Positions 8,972-17,945 are shown, numbered from the stretch's first letter. The stretch: DNA of 64,000 nucleotides from Streptomyces sp. NRRL F-5126 (GCF_000721265.1 NZ_JOFZ01000002.1:62001-126000); one strand, 5' to 3'. The notes: generated by a model from the sequence alone, not told the origin. Translations and numbers: made by a program.

Positions 8972-10236
8972 GGGCCGGGCACGCGGCTGTGCACGGGCGA
9001 GCTGTGCGCGGGCACGCCGCCGCGCGCGTGCGCCCGCCGTCGTCGTCGCCGGTGCGGATCGCCGCCGGGGCGCTCGTGCTGGCCGGGCTCGCCGGGACGC
9101 TGTGGCGCGGCGTCACCGACCCGCGCAACGCGCTCGCCTTCGGGATCTTCATCGCCGTGGGCGAGCTGGCCCGCTGGGGCGCCGGGCCACGCGAGCGCGA
9201 ACCCGCGCCGCTCGGCGCCGCCGGGGCGCTCGCCTACGCGCTGCTCGGCGAGAGCGCGGGGCGCGACACCGGGCACGGGGTCCTCCAGACCGTCGCGGTG
9301 ACGTTCGCCGCCGCGCTCGCCGGCGGTGCCCCGCACGGTCCCTCGCCCGACCACCTGGCGCGGCGGGTGCTCACGGTCGCGTTCGCCGCCGCCTGCTTCC
9401 AGCCCTGGCACGCGGTCGGCGGCTCGTACTACGTGGCGCTGCTCCTGCTGCTGCTCGTGCTCACCGCGCTGTGCGACGCGGTGCTCTGCGCCGTCCTGCG
9501 GCGCTCGCGTTCCACCGACCCGTTCGGGCCACTGCTGCGTGAGGAACTGCGCGCCCTGCCCGGCATCGGCTCCGCCGTCTGCGCCACGGGCGTCGTCATA
9601 GCGCTCGGCGTCGCCGTCGCCGGGCTCTGGGCACTGCCGGTGTTCTGCGTGCCGCTGCTGCTCACCCAGCTCTCCTTCCGCCGCTACGCTGCCGTACGCA
9701 CCACCTACCGGCAGACCATCGCCTCGCTCGCGCGCGCCACCGAGATAGCCGGCTACACGCGCCACGGCCACGCACGCAGGGTCGCGGAGCTCAGCCGCGC
9801 CGTCGGCCGCGACCTCGGCCTGTCCGGGCGCGAGCTGACCGTCCTCGAATACGCGGCCCTCATGCACGACATCGGCCAGCTGTCGCTCGTCGACCCCGTC
9901 CCGGAGGGATCGACCGCCGCGCTGCCCGAGGCGCAGCAGCGCCGCATCGCGCTGCTCGGCGGCGCCGTCGCCCGGCAGACCGGCGTGCCCGCGGCGGTGG
10001 CCGTTGTCGTCGAGCGGCAGGCGGATCCGTACCGTGACCAGCCGCTGCCCGCGCGGATCGTCCGCGCCGTCAACGCGTACGACGACCTCGCAGGTGACAA
10101 CGGGTGCGCGGGCGGGCCACTGGGTGCCCTGGAACGGCTGAGGCTGGGCACGGCCCGTGACTACCACCCCGACGTGGTGGAATCCCTCGCACGCGTCCTC
10201 GCGCGCGGCGGTCTGACCCCGGCCCCCGCTGGGTAG
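8968..10236 (+). CDS. Membrane HD-domain protein, partner of the preceding HD-GYP gene
   Basis: GTG 8968 overlaps the previous stop codon (GTGA), giving 422 residues. Six or more hydrophobic segments fill the N-terminal 230 residues. A C-terminal HD region shows RHGHARRVAELS and LMHDIGQLSL, so the HD doublet is kept, but the GYP triad and the HHHERMDGSG signature of its neighbour are missing and the end of the domain is degenerate. It may be a sensory or regulatory partner with little or no hydrolase activity. Translation is probably coupled to the HD-GYP gene. Confidence 0.7.
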   Translation: MRAGHAAVHGRAVRGHAAARVRPPSSSPVRIAAGALVLAGLAGTLWRGVTDPRNALAFGIFIAVGELARWGAGPREREPAPLGAAGALAYALLGESAGRDTGHGVLQTVAVTFAAALAGGAPHGPSPDHLARRVLTVAFAAACFQPWHAVGGSYYVALLLLLLVLTALCDAVLCAVLRRSRSTDPFGPLLREELRALPGIGSAVCATGVVIALGVAVAGLWALPVFCVPLLLTQLSFRRYAAVRTTYRQTIASLARATEIAGYTRHGHARRVAELSRAVGRDLGLSGRELTVLEYAALMHDIGQLSLVDPVPEGSTAALPEAQQRRIALLGGAVARQTGVPAAVAVVVERQADPYRDQPLPARIVRAVNAYDDLAGDNGCAGGPLGALERLRLGTARDYHPDVVESLARVLARGGLTPAPAG

Positions 10237-10334
10237 CCCGTGAGTAGAGAGCACGCATCCGGCATGGTTGGATGCCAGGAAGAGGTGTCCTGGGGCGCTG
10301 CCCCGAGTGACCGGCAGGCGGGAATCGTGAGGAC

Positions 10335-11339
10335 GTGAGGATCTTCGGGAAGGTACGGCATCGGCCCTCCGCCTCGTGGCGGCAGGCCACCGACCGCGCG
10401 TTCACGCTGATCGGTGACGGCCGCTACGACGACGCGGGAGCACTGCTGACCCGTGCCGCCGACATGGAGCCGTGGCTGTCGGAGTCCTGGTTCAACCTGG
10501 CGCTGCTGCACAAGTTCCGGCACGACTGGGAGCAGGCCCGCGCCGCGGGGCTGCGGGCCGTGGCCCTCCTGGACAAGGAGACCGGCGCTCCCGACTGGTG
10601 GAACGTCGGCATCGCCGCCACCGCCTTGCAGGACTGGCCGCTCGCGCGCCGCGCCTGGCAGGCCTACGGGCTGCGCGTGCCCGGCAGCCCGCACACCGCG
10701 GAGGCCGCCGAGGAGCCGGAGGGCATGGACCTCGGCAGCGCGGCCGTCAGGCTCTCGCCCGAGGGCGAGGCCGAGGTCGTCTGGGGCCGCAGGCTCGACC
10801 CGGCACGCATCGAGGTGCTGTCCATCCCGCTGCCGTCGTCGGGGCGGCGCTGGGGCGAGGTCGTCCTGCACGACGGGGTGCCCAACGGCGAACGCACCAC
10901 GGAGGGCGCGGCACACGGCGCGCCCCACGTGTACCCCGTGTTCGACGAGATCGAGCTGTGGGCGCCGTCGCCCGTGCCGACGTGGGTGGTGCTGCTCGAA
11001 GCCGCCACCGAGGAGGACAGGAACGCGCTCGAACAGCTCGCCTCCGACGCCGGGTTCGCCGCCGAGGACTGGTCGTCGTCGGTGCGGCTGCTGTGCCGCA
11101 CCTGCTCCGAGAGCCGGATGCCGAGCGCCGAGGGCGAGGGCGAGCACCTGGACCCGCACGACCACAGCGAGCCCGGCCACCCGGGCCCGCTCGGCCACCG
11201 TACGTCGGGCGAGCTGTGGACGCCGGAGCGCGAGTGCGGCATCGCGGCGCCGCAGGGCCTGGTGCGCGGCCTGCTGGACGGCTGGGTCGCGGACAACCCG
11301 GACAGCCGCGAGTGGCGCGACCTCGAAGAGGTGTGCTGA
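10335..11339 (+). CDS. Tetratricopeptide-repeat protein of unknown role
   Basis: GTG 10335 opens a 334-residue soluble protein. Residues 13-120 hold TPR-like helical pairs (AFTLIGDGRYDDAGALLTRA, SWFNLALLHKFRHDWEQA, DWWNVGIAATALQDWPLARR). The remainder is acidic and unassigned, with a short CRTCSES cysteine pair near residue 255 and a His/Asp-rich stretch after it. TPRs suggest protein-protein contact. I do not recognise a named family. The next gene, def, starts 133 bases downstream. Confidence 0.65.
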   Translation: MRIFGKVRHRPSASWRQATDRAFTLIGDGRYDDAGALLTRAADMEPWLSESWFNLALLHKFRHDWEQARAAGLRAVALLDKETGAPDWWNVGIAATALQDWPLARRAWQAYGLRVPGSPHTAEAAEEPEGMDLGSAAVRLSPEGEAEVVWGRRLDPARIEVLSIPLPSSGRRWGEVVLHDGVPNGERTTEGAAHGAPHVYPVFDEIELWAPSPVPTWVVLLEAATEEDRNALEQLASDAGFAAEDWSSSVRLLCRTCSESRMPSAEGEGEHLDPHDHSEPGHPGPLGHRTSGELWTPERECGIAAPQGLVRGLLDGWVADNPDSREWRDLEEVC

Positions 11340-11472
11340 CCCCTCTGTGGTCTCTCAGCGTGCCCACGCCACCTTTGTGTGCCCGTAGGCTGTACGCGCA
11401 CATCGCGCGCCGCTCAGCCGGCCGGCGCGGTGGAGGCAAGCGGCAACGGTACCCAGGAAGGCGACTGCGGAC

Positions 11473-12126
11473 ATGGCGCAGCAGGAGACGGACCAGCGGA
11501 TCGGCGAGGGTGTCCTCGCGACGGACCAGGACGGGTTCGTCGTGGACACGGCGGACGCCGAGGCGCGGGAGACGGCACACCGCGAGCGCGGCACGTCCCG
11601 CCCCATCACCGTCGTCGGCAACCCCGTCCTCCACAAGGAGTGCCGCACGGTCACCGAGTTCGACGGCGCGCTCGCGAGCCTGATCGACGACATGTTCGCG
11701 AGCCAGCGCACCGCCGAGGGCGTCGGCCTCGCCGCCAACCAGATCGGCGTCGACCTGAAGGTCTTCGTCTACGACTGCCAGGACGACGAGGGCGCGCGCC
11801 ACGTCGGCGCGGTCTGCAACCCCGTCCTCGTCGAGCTGCCGCCCGAACTGCGCCACCTCGACGACTCCAACGAGGGCTGCCTCTCCGTGCCGACGGCCTA
11901 CGCGCCGCTCGCACGCCCCGACTACGCCGAGGTGCGCGGCCAGGACGCCCACGGCAACGACATCAAGCTCCGCGGCACCGGCTACTTCGCGCGCTGCCTC
12001 CAGCACGAGACGGACCACCTGTACGGCTACCTCTACGTCGACCGGCTCTCCAAGCGCGACCGCAAGGACGCGCTGAAGCAGATGGCCGAGGGCACCCCGC
12101 GCTACGAGACGGTCCCCAACGCCTGA
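11473..12126 (+). CDS. def: Peptide deformylase
   Basis: A 217-residue deformylase that removes the N-formyl group from nascent proteins. All three motifs are seen: [10 protein letters not shown] (motif 1), EGCLSVP with the metal-ligand cysteine (motif 2) and QHETDHLYG, the HExDH metal site (motif 3). About 45 extra residues precede the catalytic domain compared with the E. coli enzyme, a common actinobacterial feature. The gene converges on nrdB with only 22 bases between stop codons. Confidence 0.95.
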   Translation: MAQQETDQRIGEGVLATDQDGFVVDTADAEARETAHRERGTSRPITVVGNPVLHKECRTVTEFDGALASLIDDMFASQRTAEGVGLAANQIGVDLKVFVYDCQDDEGARHVGAVCNPVLVELPPELRHLDDSNEGCLSVPTAYAPLARPDYAEVRGQDAHGNDIKLRGTGYFARCLQHETDHLYGYLYVDRLSKRDRKDALKQMAEGTPRYETVPNA

Positions 12127-12148
12127 GCCGCCTCAGCCGCCTGAGCCG

Positions 12149-13213
12149 TCAGAACTCCTCGTCGAAGCCGACCGTCCCCTCCACCGCCACCTGGTAGGCG
12201 GAGGGGCGCCGCTCGAAGAAGTTCGTCAGCTCCTGGACGCCCTGGAGCTCCAGGTACGAGAACGGGTTGCGCGAGCCGTACACCGGGGCGAAGCCCAGGC
12301 GGCGCAGGCGCTCGTCCGCCACGCACTGCAGGTACTCGCGCATGGAGGCCGTGTTCATGCCGGGCAGCCCGTCCCCGCACAGGTCCTGGGCGAACAGCAG
12401 CTCGGCCTCCACCGCCTCCTTGATCATCTCCGTGACCTGCCCCTCAAGGGCTCCGTCGAACAGTTCGGGCTCCTCCTCGCGGACGGTGTCGACGACGTCG
12501 AAGGCGAAGCCCATGTGCATCGTCTCGTCACGGAAGACCCAGTTGGTGCCGGTCGCCAGGCCGTGCAGCAGCCCGCGCGAGCGGAACCAGTAGACGTAGG
12601 CGAACGCGCCGTAGAAGAACAGCCCCTCGATGCAGGCGGCGAAGCAGATCAGGTTGAGCAGGAAGCGGCGCCTGTCGGCCGCCGTCTCCAGCCGGTCGAG
12701 CTGCTCCACGGAGTCCATCCAGCGGAAGCAGAACGCGGCCTTCTCCCGGATGGACGGGATGTTCTCGACGGCCGCGAACGCGGCGGCACGGTCGCCCGGA
12801 TCGGGCAGGTAGGTGTCCAGCAGCGTCAGGTAGAACTGGACGTGCACGGCCTCCTCGAACAGCTGCCGTGACAGGTAGAGCCGCGCCTCGGGCGAGTTGA
12901 TGTGCTTGTAGAGCGTCAGCACGAGGTTGTTCGCGACGATCGAGTCGCCGGTCGCGAAGAACGCGACGAGGCGGCCGATCATGTGCTGCTCGGCGGGCGA
13001 GAGCTTCGCCAGGTCGGCGACGTCGGAGTGCAGGTCCACCTCCTCCACGGTCCAGGTGTTCCTGATCGCGTCGCGGTAGCGGTCGTAGAAGCCGGGGTAG
13101 CGCATCGGCCGCAGGGTCAGCTCGAACCCGGGGTCGAGCAGGCGGCCGGCGGACGTGGTGGTGGAGGTGGGGATCGCGGTGTCGGCGGGGGAGTTCACTG
13201 GCATGCCTCGCAT
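12149..13213 (-). CDS. nrdB: Ribonucleoside-diphosphate reductase class Ia, small subunit
   Basis: Using ATG 13213 (GGAGAA 9 bases upstream) gives 354 residues; ATG 13204 is an alternative. The diiron ligands are all present: D90 (ATGDSIVANN), E121 and H124 (EEAVHVQFY), E196 (CIEGLFF), and E230 and H233 (RDETMHMGF). Y128, four residues after H124, is the tyrosyl-radical position, so this is a radical-bearing class Ia R2. It overlaps the end of nrdA by up to 19 bases, giving translational coupling. The nrdS gene that follows nrdB in some streptomycetes is absent here; def converges instead. Confidence 0.96.
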   Translation of the reverse strand: MRGMPVNSPADTAIPTSTTTSAGRLLDPGFELTLRPMRYPGFYDRYRDAIRNTWTVEEVDLHSDVADLAKLSPAEQHMIGRLVAFFATGDSIVANNLVLTLYKHINSPEARLYLSRQLFEEAVHVQFYLTLLDTYLPDPGDRAAAFAAVENIPSIREKAAFCFRWMDSVEQLDRLETAADRRRFLLNLICFAACIEGLFFYGAFAYVYWFRSRGLLHGLATGTNWVFRDETMHMGFAFDVVDTVREEEPELFDGALEGQVTEMIKEAVEAELLFAQDLCGDGLPGMNTASMREYLQCVADERLRRLGFAPVYGSRNPFSYLELQGVQELTNFFERRPSAYQVAVEGTVGFDEEF

Positions 13214-15597
13214 GAGTCGGGGTTCTCCAGGGAGCAGGCGACGGCGTCCTGCTGCCGTGGTAGGGACAGGGTGTGGTCGGTCGGGTGCGCGGCGGCGCGT
13301 GCGATCCGCGTGGCGGGGCGCGAGCGCAGGTAGTACGTGGTCTTGAGCCCCTGCCGCCAGGCGTACGCGTACATCGAGCTGAGCTTGCCGATGGTCGGCG
13401 TCTCCAGGAACAGGTTCAGCGACTGGGACTGGTCGAGATAGGGGGTGCGGGCGGCAGCCAGGTCGATCAGCGCGCGCTGCGGCAGCTCCCACGCCGTGCG
13501 GTACAGGGTGCGCAGCTCGGCGGGGACGTGTTCGAGCGCGGCGACCGAGCCGCCCGCGTCCCGCAGCGCCTCCCTGGTCCGCTCGTCCCACAGCCCGAGC
13601 CGTTTGAGGTCGGCCACCAGATACGGGTTGACCTGGAGGAACTCGCCGGACAGCGTCTCGCGCTTGAAGAGGTTCGAGACCTGGGGCTCGACGCACTCGT
13701 ACGCGCCCGCGATGGACGCGATGGTCGCGGTCGGCGCGATCGCGAGGAGCAGCGCGTTGCGCATGCCGGTCACGGCGACCCTGGCGCGCAGCGCCGCCCA
13801 CCGGTCGGGCCAGTGGTGCGCGGTGTCGTAATGGTCTGGGTGCAGCACGCCCCGCGCGGCGCGCGTCTCGCGCCAGGCCGGCAGCGGCCCGTCCTGCGCG
13901 GCGAGGTCGCAGGACGTCTCGTACGCGGTGAGCATGATCCGCTCGGAGATCCGGGTCGACAGCTCGCGCGCGGCCGCCGAGTCGAACGGCAGCCGCAGCG
14001 CGAAGAGCACGTCTTGCAGGCCCATCACGCCGAGGGCGACGGGCCGCCATCGGGAGTTGGACCGCCCGGCCTCCTGCGTCGGGTAGAAGTTGCGGTCCAC
14101 GACCCGGTCGAGGAAGCGCACGGCGACGCGGACGGCGGCGTCGAGGCGCTCCCAGTCGAGCGCGGCGTCCACGCCTGCGTAGGCGTTCACGCCGGCGTAC
14201 CCGGACGGCGCTCCCTCGACGAACGCGGCCAGGTTGACAGACCCGAGGTTGCACACGGCGGTCTCGGAGTCGTCCGTGACCTCCAGGATCTCGGTGCACA
14301 GGTTCGAGGAGTGGATCACGCGGCCGGGCTCCGCCGTCTGGTTGGCCGTCCGGTTCGCGGTGTCCTTGAACGTCATCCAGCCGTTGCCGGTCTGCGCGAG
14401 GGTGCGCATCATCCGCCCGTACAGCTCCCGCGCGGGCAGCGACGACCGCGCCAGTCCGGCACGCTCGGCCGCCCGGTACGCGGTGTCGAAGGCGTCGCCC
14501 CACAGGTCCACGAGGTCCGGCACGTCGGAGGGCGAGAACAGCGACCAGTCCTCGTCGGCGGCGACCCGGCGCATGAACTCGTCGGGGATCCAGTGCGCCA
14601 GGTTGAGGTTGTGGGTGCGCCGCGCGTCCTCGCCCGTGCTGTCGCGCAGTTCCAGGAACTCCTCGATGTCCGCGTGCCAGGTCTCCAGGTAGACGGCCGC
14701 GGCGCCCTTGCGGCGGCCGCCCTGGTTGACGGCGGCGACGGAGGCGTCCAGCGTCCGCAGGAACGGCACGATGCCGTTCGACAGGCCGTTCGTGCCGCGG
14801 ATCAGCGAGCCACGGGCGCGTACACGCGAGAACGGCAGCCCGATGCCGCCCGAGTGCTTCGAGAGCCGGGCGACCTGGTGGTAGCGCTCGTAGATCGAGT
14901 CGAGTTCGTCGGCGGGGGAGTCGAGCAGGTAGCAGGACGACATCTGCGGGTGGCGGGTGCCGGAGTTGAAGAGCGTGGGAGAGGACGGCAGGTACTCGCG
15001 CCGGGACATCAGCCGGTAGAGGGCCGCGACCTCGTCGAACGACGCGTCGGAGGTGTCCTTGGCGAGCCCTGAGGCCACCCGCAGCAGGAAGTGCTGCGGC
15101 GTCTCGATCACCTGACGGGTCGTCGGGTGGCGCAGCACGTAGCGGGTGTGGACGGTGCGCAGGCCGAAGTACTCGAAGCCGTCGTCGGCCGCGGGATCGA
15201 CGAGCGCGTCGAGCGCTGCGCGGTGCGCGGCGACGAACGCGGCAGTGCGGTCGCAGATCAGGCCCTCGCGGTGGCCGGCCTCGATGGACGCGGAGAAGGA
15301 GACGGCGCCCTGCCCGGCGGCCTCCTCCGCGATGGCGCGGGCCAGCAGCCGCGCCGCGAGGCGCCCGTACGCCGGGTCCTCGGAGATCAGGCCGGCCGCG
15401 GCCTCCGCCGCGAGGCCGCGCAGCTCGTCCGCGTCGGCGCGGGCACTCGCCCCGCGCAGGGCGGCCGCGGCCACCCGCCGGGGGTCGGCGTCGGGCAGGT
15501 CGGCGGTGAGGGCCGCGAGGGTTCGCGACAACTCGGCGGCGGGCTCGGTCGCTGGGTATTCGGCTACGTCTTCCGCTTCCGCGGGTGCGATGGTCAC
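13195..15597 (-). CDS. nrdA: Ribonucleoside-diphosphate reductase class Ia, large subunit
   Basis: GTG 15597, with GGGAGA 9 bases upstream, opens an 800-residue catalytic subunit; the same frame reads on through the leader, but that part is riboswitch RNA. Active-site features include SSCYLLDS, SSNLCTEILE with the Cys/Glu pair, AVCNLGSVNL, and TTYYLRS with the radical-transfer tyrosine pair. The C-terminal SCEAC cysteines take reducing equivalents from thioredoxin or glutaredoxin. It makes deoxyribonucleotides under oxic conditions. The leader carries a cobalamin riboswitch and NrdR box, so expression should fall when B12 supports the class II enzyme, which is not in this window. Confidence 0.96.
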   Translation of the reverse strand: MTIAPAEAEDVAEYPATEPAAELSRTLAALTADLPDADPRRVAAAALRGASARADADELRGLAAEAAAGLISEDPAYGRLAARLLARAIAEEAAGQGAVSFSASIEAGHREGLICDRTAAFVAAHRAALDALVDPAADDGFEYFGLRTVHTRYVLRHPTTRQVIETPQHFLLRVASGLAKDTSDASFDEVAALYRLMSRREYLPSSPTLFNSGTRHPQMSSCYLLDSPADELDSIYERYHQVARLSKHSGGIGLPFSRVRARGSLIRGTNGLSNGIVPFLRTLDASVAAVNQGGRRKGAAAVYLETWHADIEEFLELRDSTGEDARRTHNLNLAHWIPDEFMRRVAADEDWSLFSPSDVPDLVDLWGDAFDTAYRAAERAGLARSSLPARELYGRMMRTLAQTGNGWMTFKDTANRTANQTAEPGRVIHSSNLCTEILEVTDDSETAVCNLGSVNLAAFVEGAPSGYAGVNAYAGVDAALDWERLDAAVRVAVRFLDRVVDRNFYPTQEAGRSNSRWRPVALGVMGLQDVLFALRLPFDSAAARELSTRISERIMLTAYETSCDLAAQDGPLPAWRETRAARGVLHPDHYDTAHHWPDRWAALRARVAVTGMRNALLLAIAPTATIASIAGAYECVEPQVSNLFKRETLSGEFLQVNPYLVADLKRLGLWDERTREALRDAGGSVAALEHVPAELRTLYRTAWELPQRALIDLAAARTPYLDQSQSLNLFLETPTIGKLSSMYAYAWRQGLKTTYYLRSRPATRIARAAAHPTDHTLSLPRQQDAVACSLENPDSCEACQ

Positions 15598-15720
15598 GCC
15601 GGCGGCTCTCCCTCGCTCGGCGGGTCCGCGCGAGCGGGCACGGCGACGAGGGCCCGCGCCCGGGCAGGGCACGGCGCCGCGTCCACCGGCCCGATCCACG
15701 GGACCCGGACGTCCTGGCAA

Positions 15721-15739
15721 CCCCGGCACGCCGCCGGGG
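15721..15739 (-). terminator. Hairpin downstream of the B12 box, possible expression platform
   Basis: CCCCGGC and GCCGGGG arms around a 5-base loop, immediately 3' of the riboswitch core on the minus strand and about 120 bases before nrdA. It is followed by only two T residues, so attenuation could be Rho-assisted or act by alternative folding. Confidence 0.5.
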
Positions 15740-15870
15740 CCGGCTGCCGTCAGGTACTCGGACTGTGCGGGCGCGCCGGAGCGCGCCGCGACACCGTTGC
15801 GGGACAGTTCCGGACTCACACCGGATTCCCCTGCGGCGGCAGCGGCATGAGCATACATCTGGGGGAGGTT
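15740..15870 (-). ncRNA. Cobalamin (B12) riboswitch in the nrdAB leader
   Basis: Read on the minus strand, the leader contains the conserved cobalamin core GGGGAATCCGGTGTGAGTCC followed by ACTGTCCCGCAACGGTGTCG. The B12 box AGTCCGAGTACCTGACGG lies at about 15747-15764. GCTGCCG near 15837-15843 can pair with CGGCAGC at 15743-15749 to close the element. The peripheral arms are short, so the 5' boundary is approximate. Adenosylcobalamin binding should lower nrdAB expression, as shown for the orthologous operon of S. coelicolor. Confidence 0.9.
15850..15865 (-). promoter_or_regulatory. Possible second, weak NrdR box
   Basis: CCCCCAGATGTATGCT keeps the central A-x-AT-x-T core, but matches only about half of the consensus. 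It lies exactly 31 bases from the better box, which is the helical spacing usual for tandem NrdR boxes. Confidence 0.35.
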
Positions 15871-15880
15871 CGCGCAACTG

Positions 15881-15896
15881 CCACTAGATGTTGTGT
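15881..15896 (-). promoter_or_regulatory. NrdR box upstream of nrdAB
   Basis: ACACAACATCTAGTGG agrees at about 14 of 16 positions with the NrdR operator consensus acaCwAtATaTwGtgt. It is placed just upstream of the riboswitch, where it would overlap the nrdAB promoter. NrdR represses ribonucleotide reductase genes in response to dATP/ATP. Confidence 0.75.
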
Positions 15897-15965
15897 CTGG
15901 CGGCGTTTTTCGTCTCGGCTGTCGGTCCGCTGGGATATCGTTCTGAGGACGAGGAGGTGGTCCGA

Positions 15966-16550
15966 ATGACGGCCATCCACAGCGAGCCACGCACTTTCAC
16001 CGACACCTTCGACACGGCCACTGCGCAGCTGGCCCGCGCGACGCGGGACATCCGGCTGGAACTCATTGACGGACAAGTACGGAGCAAGGTCGCGCCGGAC
16101 GGCGATCACGGACGCATCATCCAGTGGCTCACGCGCATCTGCATGCAGCACGAACCGGATCTCTGGCTCCATCCGGACCAAGGCCTCAAGGTTCAGGAGT
16201 ACCGCAAGGGTCGCGTCCGCCCCGACGGGTGCCTGGCCCCCATGGACGCCTTCGTGGGCCAGGGGGAATGGGCGGGGCCCGGCGACGTCCTGATGGCCGT
16301 GGAGGTCACGTCGTACGACCGGGACACTGACGCCCGCGACCGCGTCGAGAAGCCGCGTGCCTACGCCGAGACCGGCATCCCGGTGTACCTCCTCGTCGAC
16401 CGGGACACCCACGAGGTGCTCGTCCACAGCGAGCCGGACGGCACCCGCTACGAGTCCGTGCGGATCGTGCCGTTCGGCAAGGACGTGACGCTGCCCGACC
16501 CCGTCGGCATCACGCTCGACACCGAGCCGCTGAAGGAGTGGGTGCGCTGA
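15966..16550 (+). CDS. Uma2 family endonuclease (DUF820)
   Basis: ATG 15966 is preceded by GAGGAGG and gives 194 residues. The PD-(D/E)xK-type core of the Uma2 family is recognisable: RPDGCLAP near residue 80, LMAVEVTSYDRDTDARDRVEK near 110, and GIPVYLLVDRD near 140. Family members are common in streptomycetes and cyanobacteria, often in many copies, and their substrate is unknown. It is transcribed divergently from nrdAB, and its promoter must share the 60 bases upstream of the NrdR box. Confidence 0.8.
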   Translation: MTAIHSEPRTFTDTFDTATAQLARATRDIRLELIDGQVRSKVAPDGDHGRIIQWLTRICMQHEPDLWLHPDQGLKVQEYRKGRVRPDGCLAPMDAFVGQGEWAGPGDVLMAVEVTSYDRDTDARDRVEKPRAYAETGIPVYLLVDRDTHEVLVHSEPDGTRYESVRIVPFGKDVTLPDPVGITLDTEPLKEWVR

Positions 16551-16626
16551 CGTCCCCGGACGCCGTGCCGCGCGTGCGGGCCTCGACGCGGCACTCGCCG
16601 TCGAAGGACTGCTGAGCGCCACCGGC

Positions 16627-17442
16627 GTGCGGCTCGTCGTGGAGGGCCCCTGCAGGGGCGGGCAGGTCGGGGCCGCGTACGTGCGGTGGGAGGACGGCCG
16701 CAGGTCCGTGCTGTCGTGGCGTCCCGGCACCGCGCTCGACGCGATGCGCGCCGGGCCGCTCGCCGTGAGCGAGACGCTGCGGTCCGGCGGGTCCCCCTGC
16801 CCCGCCGTGGAGCTGAGCGCCCAGGTCGGGCCCGACGTCGTGCTGGTGCAGGAGCTGCTGCCCGGTGGCCCCGTGGGGATGTTCGGCCATGCCGCCCTCG
16901 ATCGGGCCCTGGCCTGGAGCGAGGCCATGGCGGGACGCCTCGCGGGCCGCGCTGACATCCCACCCGTTCTTCTCCACCTCCGAGGCGACGGGCCCGGCTT
17001 CTGCCTGCACGGGCCTCTGCGGCGCCACGGGCCGCGGGGCACAGCGCTGGAGCGTCGGATCCGTGCCGTCGCGCCCGGCCCCGAATCCCAATGGGACGCC
17101 GTGCACTTCGACTTCCACCCGGGCAACATGCTCGCCGCGCCCGGCGGCCCACCCACCGGCGTCATCGACTGGGACGGTGCGGGGCGCGGGGACCGCCGCC
17201 TCGACCTCGTCACCCTGCGGTTCGGCCTCGAAGAGCACGACACCGAGCCCGGCGTCGTCGAGCGGCTCGACGCCCTGCTCGACGAGATCGAGCCGGACGT
17301 CCTGCGCCCCCTCTGGGCGCACATGAGCCTGCGTATGGCGGACTGGGCCATCCGGCACTTCGCGCCCGGCGACGTCGACCGGTGGCTGGATCTCGCCGAG
17401 ACCCGGCTCGGGCCGGCCGGGTCTCAGAACGTCAGCGCGTAG
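16627..17442 (+). CDS. Aminoglycoside phosphotransferase/choline kinase-like protein
   Basis: GTG 16627 gives 271 residues. The kinase-like catalytic signature HFDFHPGNML near residue 159 and the metal-binding VIDWDGAG near 176 identify the APH/fructosamine-kinase fold. Sequence that looks coding (LDAALAVEGLLSATG) continues in frame upstream of GTG 16627 to a stop at 16531, but contains no ATG, GTG or TTG. The annotated N-terminus may therefore be short, with a CTG start at 16609 or 16612 or a small frameshift as alternatives. Substrate unknown; it need not confer drug resistance. Its 3' end overlaps the convergent acetyltransferase by 19 bases. Confidence 0.65.
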   Translation: MRLVVEGPCRGGQVGAAYVRWEDGRRSVLSWRPGTALDAMRAGPLAVSETLRSGGSPCPAVELSAQVGPDVVLVQELLPGGPVGMFGHAALDRALAWSEAMAGRLAGRADIPPVLLHLRGDGPGFCLHGPLRRHGPRGTALERRIRAVAPGPESQWDAVHFDFHPGNMLAAPGGPPTGVIDWDGAGRGDRRLDLVTLRFGLEEHDTEPGVVERLDALLDEIEPDVLRPLWAHMSLRMADWAIRHFAPGDVDRWLDLAETRLGPAGSQNVSA

Positions 17443-17915
17443 ACCAGCAGGTCCACGCCCGGCACCGGCGACCAGTCGCGCGACGCGTCCCTGCGGAAGC
17501 CGAGGCGCTCGTACAGGCGGTGCGCCGCGGCCATGGTCTGCTGCGTGGAGAGCGCGACGCCCCCGTGGCCCTGCTCGCGCGCCCGCGCCAGGCACGCGCG
17601 GACGAGTGCCTCGCCGACCCCGCGCCCGCGCGCGTCCGGCTCGACGGCCAGCATGCGGAACTCCGCCTCCCCGGCGCGTGCCACCTCCGCGAAGAGCCCG
17701 CCCTCGCCCACGTACGCCACCGTGCCGAGCAGCGCGCCCTCGCCGTCCACGGCGGCCAGCACCCGCGCCTGCCGCGCCCGCGGGCCCACGTCGCGCAGCC
17801 GCTCCACATACGGATCGTCCGCCGCCAGCAGCCCGTCCCCGACGTAGGCCGCCGTCGTCAACTCGCCTATGCGCGCGTACTCGTCCGGCTCCGCCGGCCT
17901 GATGGTGAAGTCCAT
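17424..17915 (-). CDS. GNAT family N-acetyltransferase
   Basis: A 163-residue protein from ATG 17915; a GTG at 17921 is an alternative start. The acetyl-CoA binding motif A is seen as LAVEPDARGRGVGEALVRACL near residue 92, followed by the AHRLYERLGFRRD motif B region. Substrate cannot be predicted. It converges with the kinase-like gene and overlaps its last 19 bases. Confidence 0.85.
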   Translation of the reverse strand: MDFTIRPAEPDEYARIGELTTAAYVGDGLLAADDPYVERLRDVGPRARQARVLAAVDGEGALLGTVAYVGEGGLFAEVARAGEAEFRMLAVEPDARGRGVGEALVRACLARAREQGHGGVALSTQQTMAAAHRLYERLGFRRDASRDWSPVPGVDLLVYALTF

Positions 17916-17945
17916 CCCCACAGTGTGCGCGACGGGTATGACAAT

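Noticed and set aside
12149..15877. A very long open frame on the minus strand running through nrdB and antisense-shifted nrdA, and similar long frames throughout
   Set aside because: High-GC DNA keeps alternative frames open; the out-of-frame part is Arg/Pro/Ala-rich with no motif, whereas nrdA and nrdB frames hold all active-site residues.
15598..15990. Upstream in-frame extension of nrdA to an ATG at 15990
   Set aside because: This stretch is the riboswitch and NrdR-box leader; the GTG at 15597 has a ribosome-binding site and fits the family length.
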